Below are positions 7,673 to 8,424 of a stretch of 8,424 bases of DNA, one piece after another. The stretch comes from an uncultured Bacteroidota bacterium (GTDB lineage Bacteria; Bacteroidota; Bacteroidia; NS11-12g; UBA955): positions 1-8,424 of the forward strand of contig CAJBKH010000078.1 of NCBI GenBank assembly GCA_903953615.1, read 5' to 3'. Made by a program: the position numbers and the translations under genes. The notes beneath the pieces are model-generated. The model saw nothing but the letters and a program-made list of their open reading frames with translations. It searched no databases and had not been told where the DNA came from. The stretch's first letter is position 1, and every line of letters starts with the position of its first letter.

Positions 7673-8424
7673 TTATTCATCGCCATTGCCAAAGAGGCGT
7701 TCTAAGAGGTTTTGTTTTTTCAACTCGCCTTTCTCGTATTTCTCTTTGCTTTGGTAGGTACCATCCGGATTATAATATTTCCATGTGCCATTTCTTAAGC
7801 CTTTGCTATAGCGTCCTTTCACTTTAATGACGCCATTTTCGTAGTATTCCATAAAGGCGCCATCGGCAATGGTACCATCCATTTCGGTAACGGTATGCGC
7901 TTGACCATTGTCGTAATAAACCGTATTCATATTGCCTTGAAAATGGTTGATGATGAACAAATCTAAAACAGATAAAGTATCTTTATCATCGTTAATCGCA
8001 GCCGTATCTTCTGTTGAAAGAACTGGCGGCACATAGGCTTTATAAAAGGTACCGAACACCGAACGCATGCGGTCTTTATCACCACTCAAACTCAAGCCCA
8101 CATGGCTAAAACTGCGCACGTATAGTTGATTCTTTTGTGTACTGTTCCAACTTTCGGGATTCAAATAACCTTTAAAGTTGGCAAAGTGTCTATCGGGACT
8201 GATATAAGTAAACAAACTGGTTTCATTCGGAAAATGTTCTCTGAAGTCGCGGAAAGTTTCGTTATTGGCCAAAGTGTTTTGTTGAATAAAATCATCAACT
8301 GTCAAGAGCAGTGTTCTTGGATCATCGCTCATTACCACATAATCGCCAAGAATGGTGTAATAGGGTTTATCGAATTTGGTAAATAATTTTCCAAGGAAAG
8401 ATTTAAACAAGCCTTTTACTTCCA
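7673..8424 (-). CDS. DUF3352-like protein with C-terminal MORN/YwqK-type repeats (5' end beyond the window)
   Basis: The frame is open to the right edge: upstream of the TTG at 8410 it continues with codons for E-V-K-G and no stop, so the N-terminus is missing and that TTG is not the start. There are 249 visible residues. The first 130 or so (KPYYTILGDYVVMSDDPRTL, FIQQNTLANNETFRDFRE, TSLFTYISPDRHFANFKG) resemble the end of a DUF3352 domain, an uncharacterised, usually exported family. After a charged linker come three repeats of about 20 residues at 169, 193 and 216: YYDNGQAHTVTEMDGTIADG, YYENGVIKVKGRYSKGLRNG and YYNPDGTYQSKEKYEKGELK. These are MORN_2-type repeats as in YwqK-family proteins. 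The C-terminus is charged (LLERLFGNGDE). Cellular location and function are unknown because any signal peptide lies outside the window. The DUF3352 call is from recalled sequence style and less certain than the MORN call. Confidence 0.7.
   Translation of the reverse strand, partial: EVKGLFKSFLGKLFTKFDKPYYTILGDYVVMSDDPRTLLLTVDDFIQQNTLANNETFRDFREHFPNETSLFTYISPDRHFANFKGYLNPESWNSTQKNQLYVRSFSHVGLSLSGDKDRMRSVFGTFYKAYVPPVLSTEDTAAINDDKDTLSVLDLFIINHFQGNMNTVYYDNGQAHTVTEMDGTIADGAFMEYYENGVIKVKGRYSKGLRNGTWKYYNPDGTYQSKEKYEKGELKKQNLLERLFGNGDE

Noticed and set aside
7673..8410. Complete 245-residue gene starting at the TTG at 8410
   Set aside because: The frame stays open to the window edge and the sequence begins in mid-domain, so this is a truncated gene and not a complete one.

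Overview
The window looks like a piece of a Bacteroidota chromosome. The DNA is AT-rich, and exported proteins carry short signal peptides ending in Ala-Gln. One gene encodes a carboxypeptidase-regulatory-like/plug/beta-barrel receptor of the type abundant in that phylum. Starts lack clear Shine-Dalgarno sequences, and several are preceded by octamers fitting the Bacteroidota -7 consensus TAnnTTTG. I cannot place it below phylum level from sequence alone.

All five supportable genes lie on the minus strand, so transcription runs from high to low coordinates. From the right edge they are: (1) the 3' part of a gene for a DUF3352-like protein ending in three MORN-type (YwqK-like) repeats, cut by the window edge (7673-8424); (2) a 234-bp gene-free spacer holding an inverted repeat built from the unit CACAGATT; (3) dnaG, DNA primase, starting at TTG (5513-7438); (4) a RemB/Wzi-like outer-membrane beta-barrel protein, whose likely start lies 55 bp after dnaG (3793-5457); (5) an NhaD-type Na+/H+ antiporter (2441-3727); (6) a TonB-dependent-receptor-type outer-membrane protein with a glycine-rich insert, running off the left edge (1-2392).

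The spacers between dnaG, the RemB-like gene, nhaD and the receptor gene are only 48-65 bp. Promoter-like -7 octamers precede the RemB-like gene and nhaD, so these are probably neighbouring short units and not one functional operon. One gene is replication housekeeping; the others serve the envelope (ion homeostasis, surface and outer-membrane proteins). I see no shared pathway.

I found no CRISPR array, transposase, phage gene, toxin-antitoxin pair, tRNA or rRNA, and no convincing new defence or metabolic system. The points most worth a second look are the CACAGATT inverted repeat, the DUF3352-MORN arrangement, the non-ATG start of dnaG and the start choice of the RemB-like gene.
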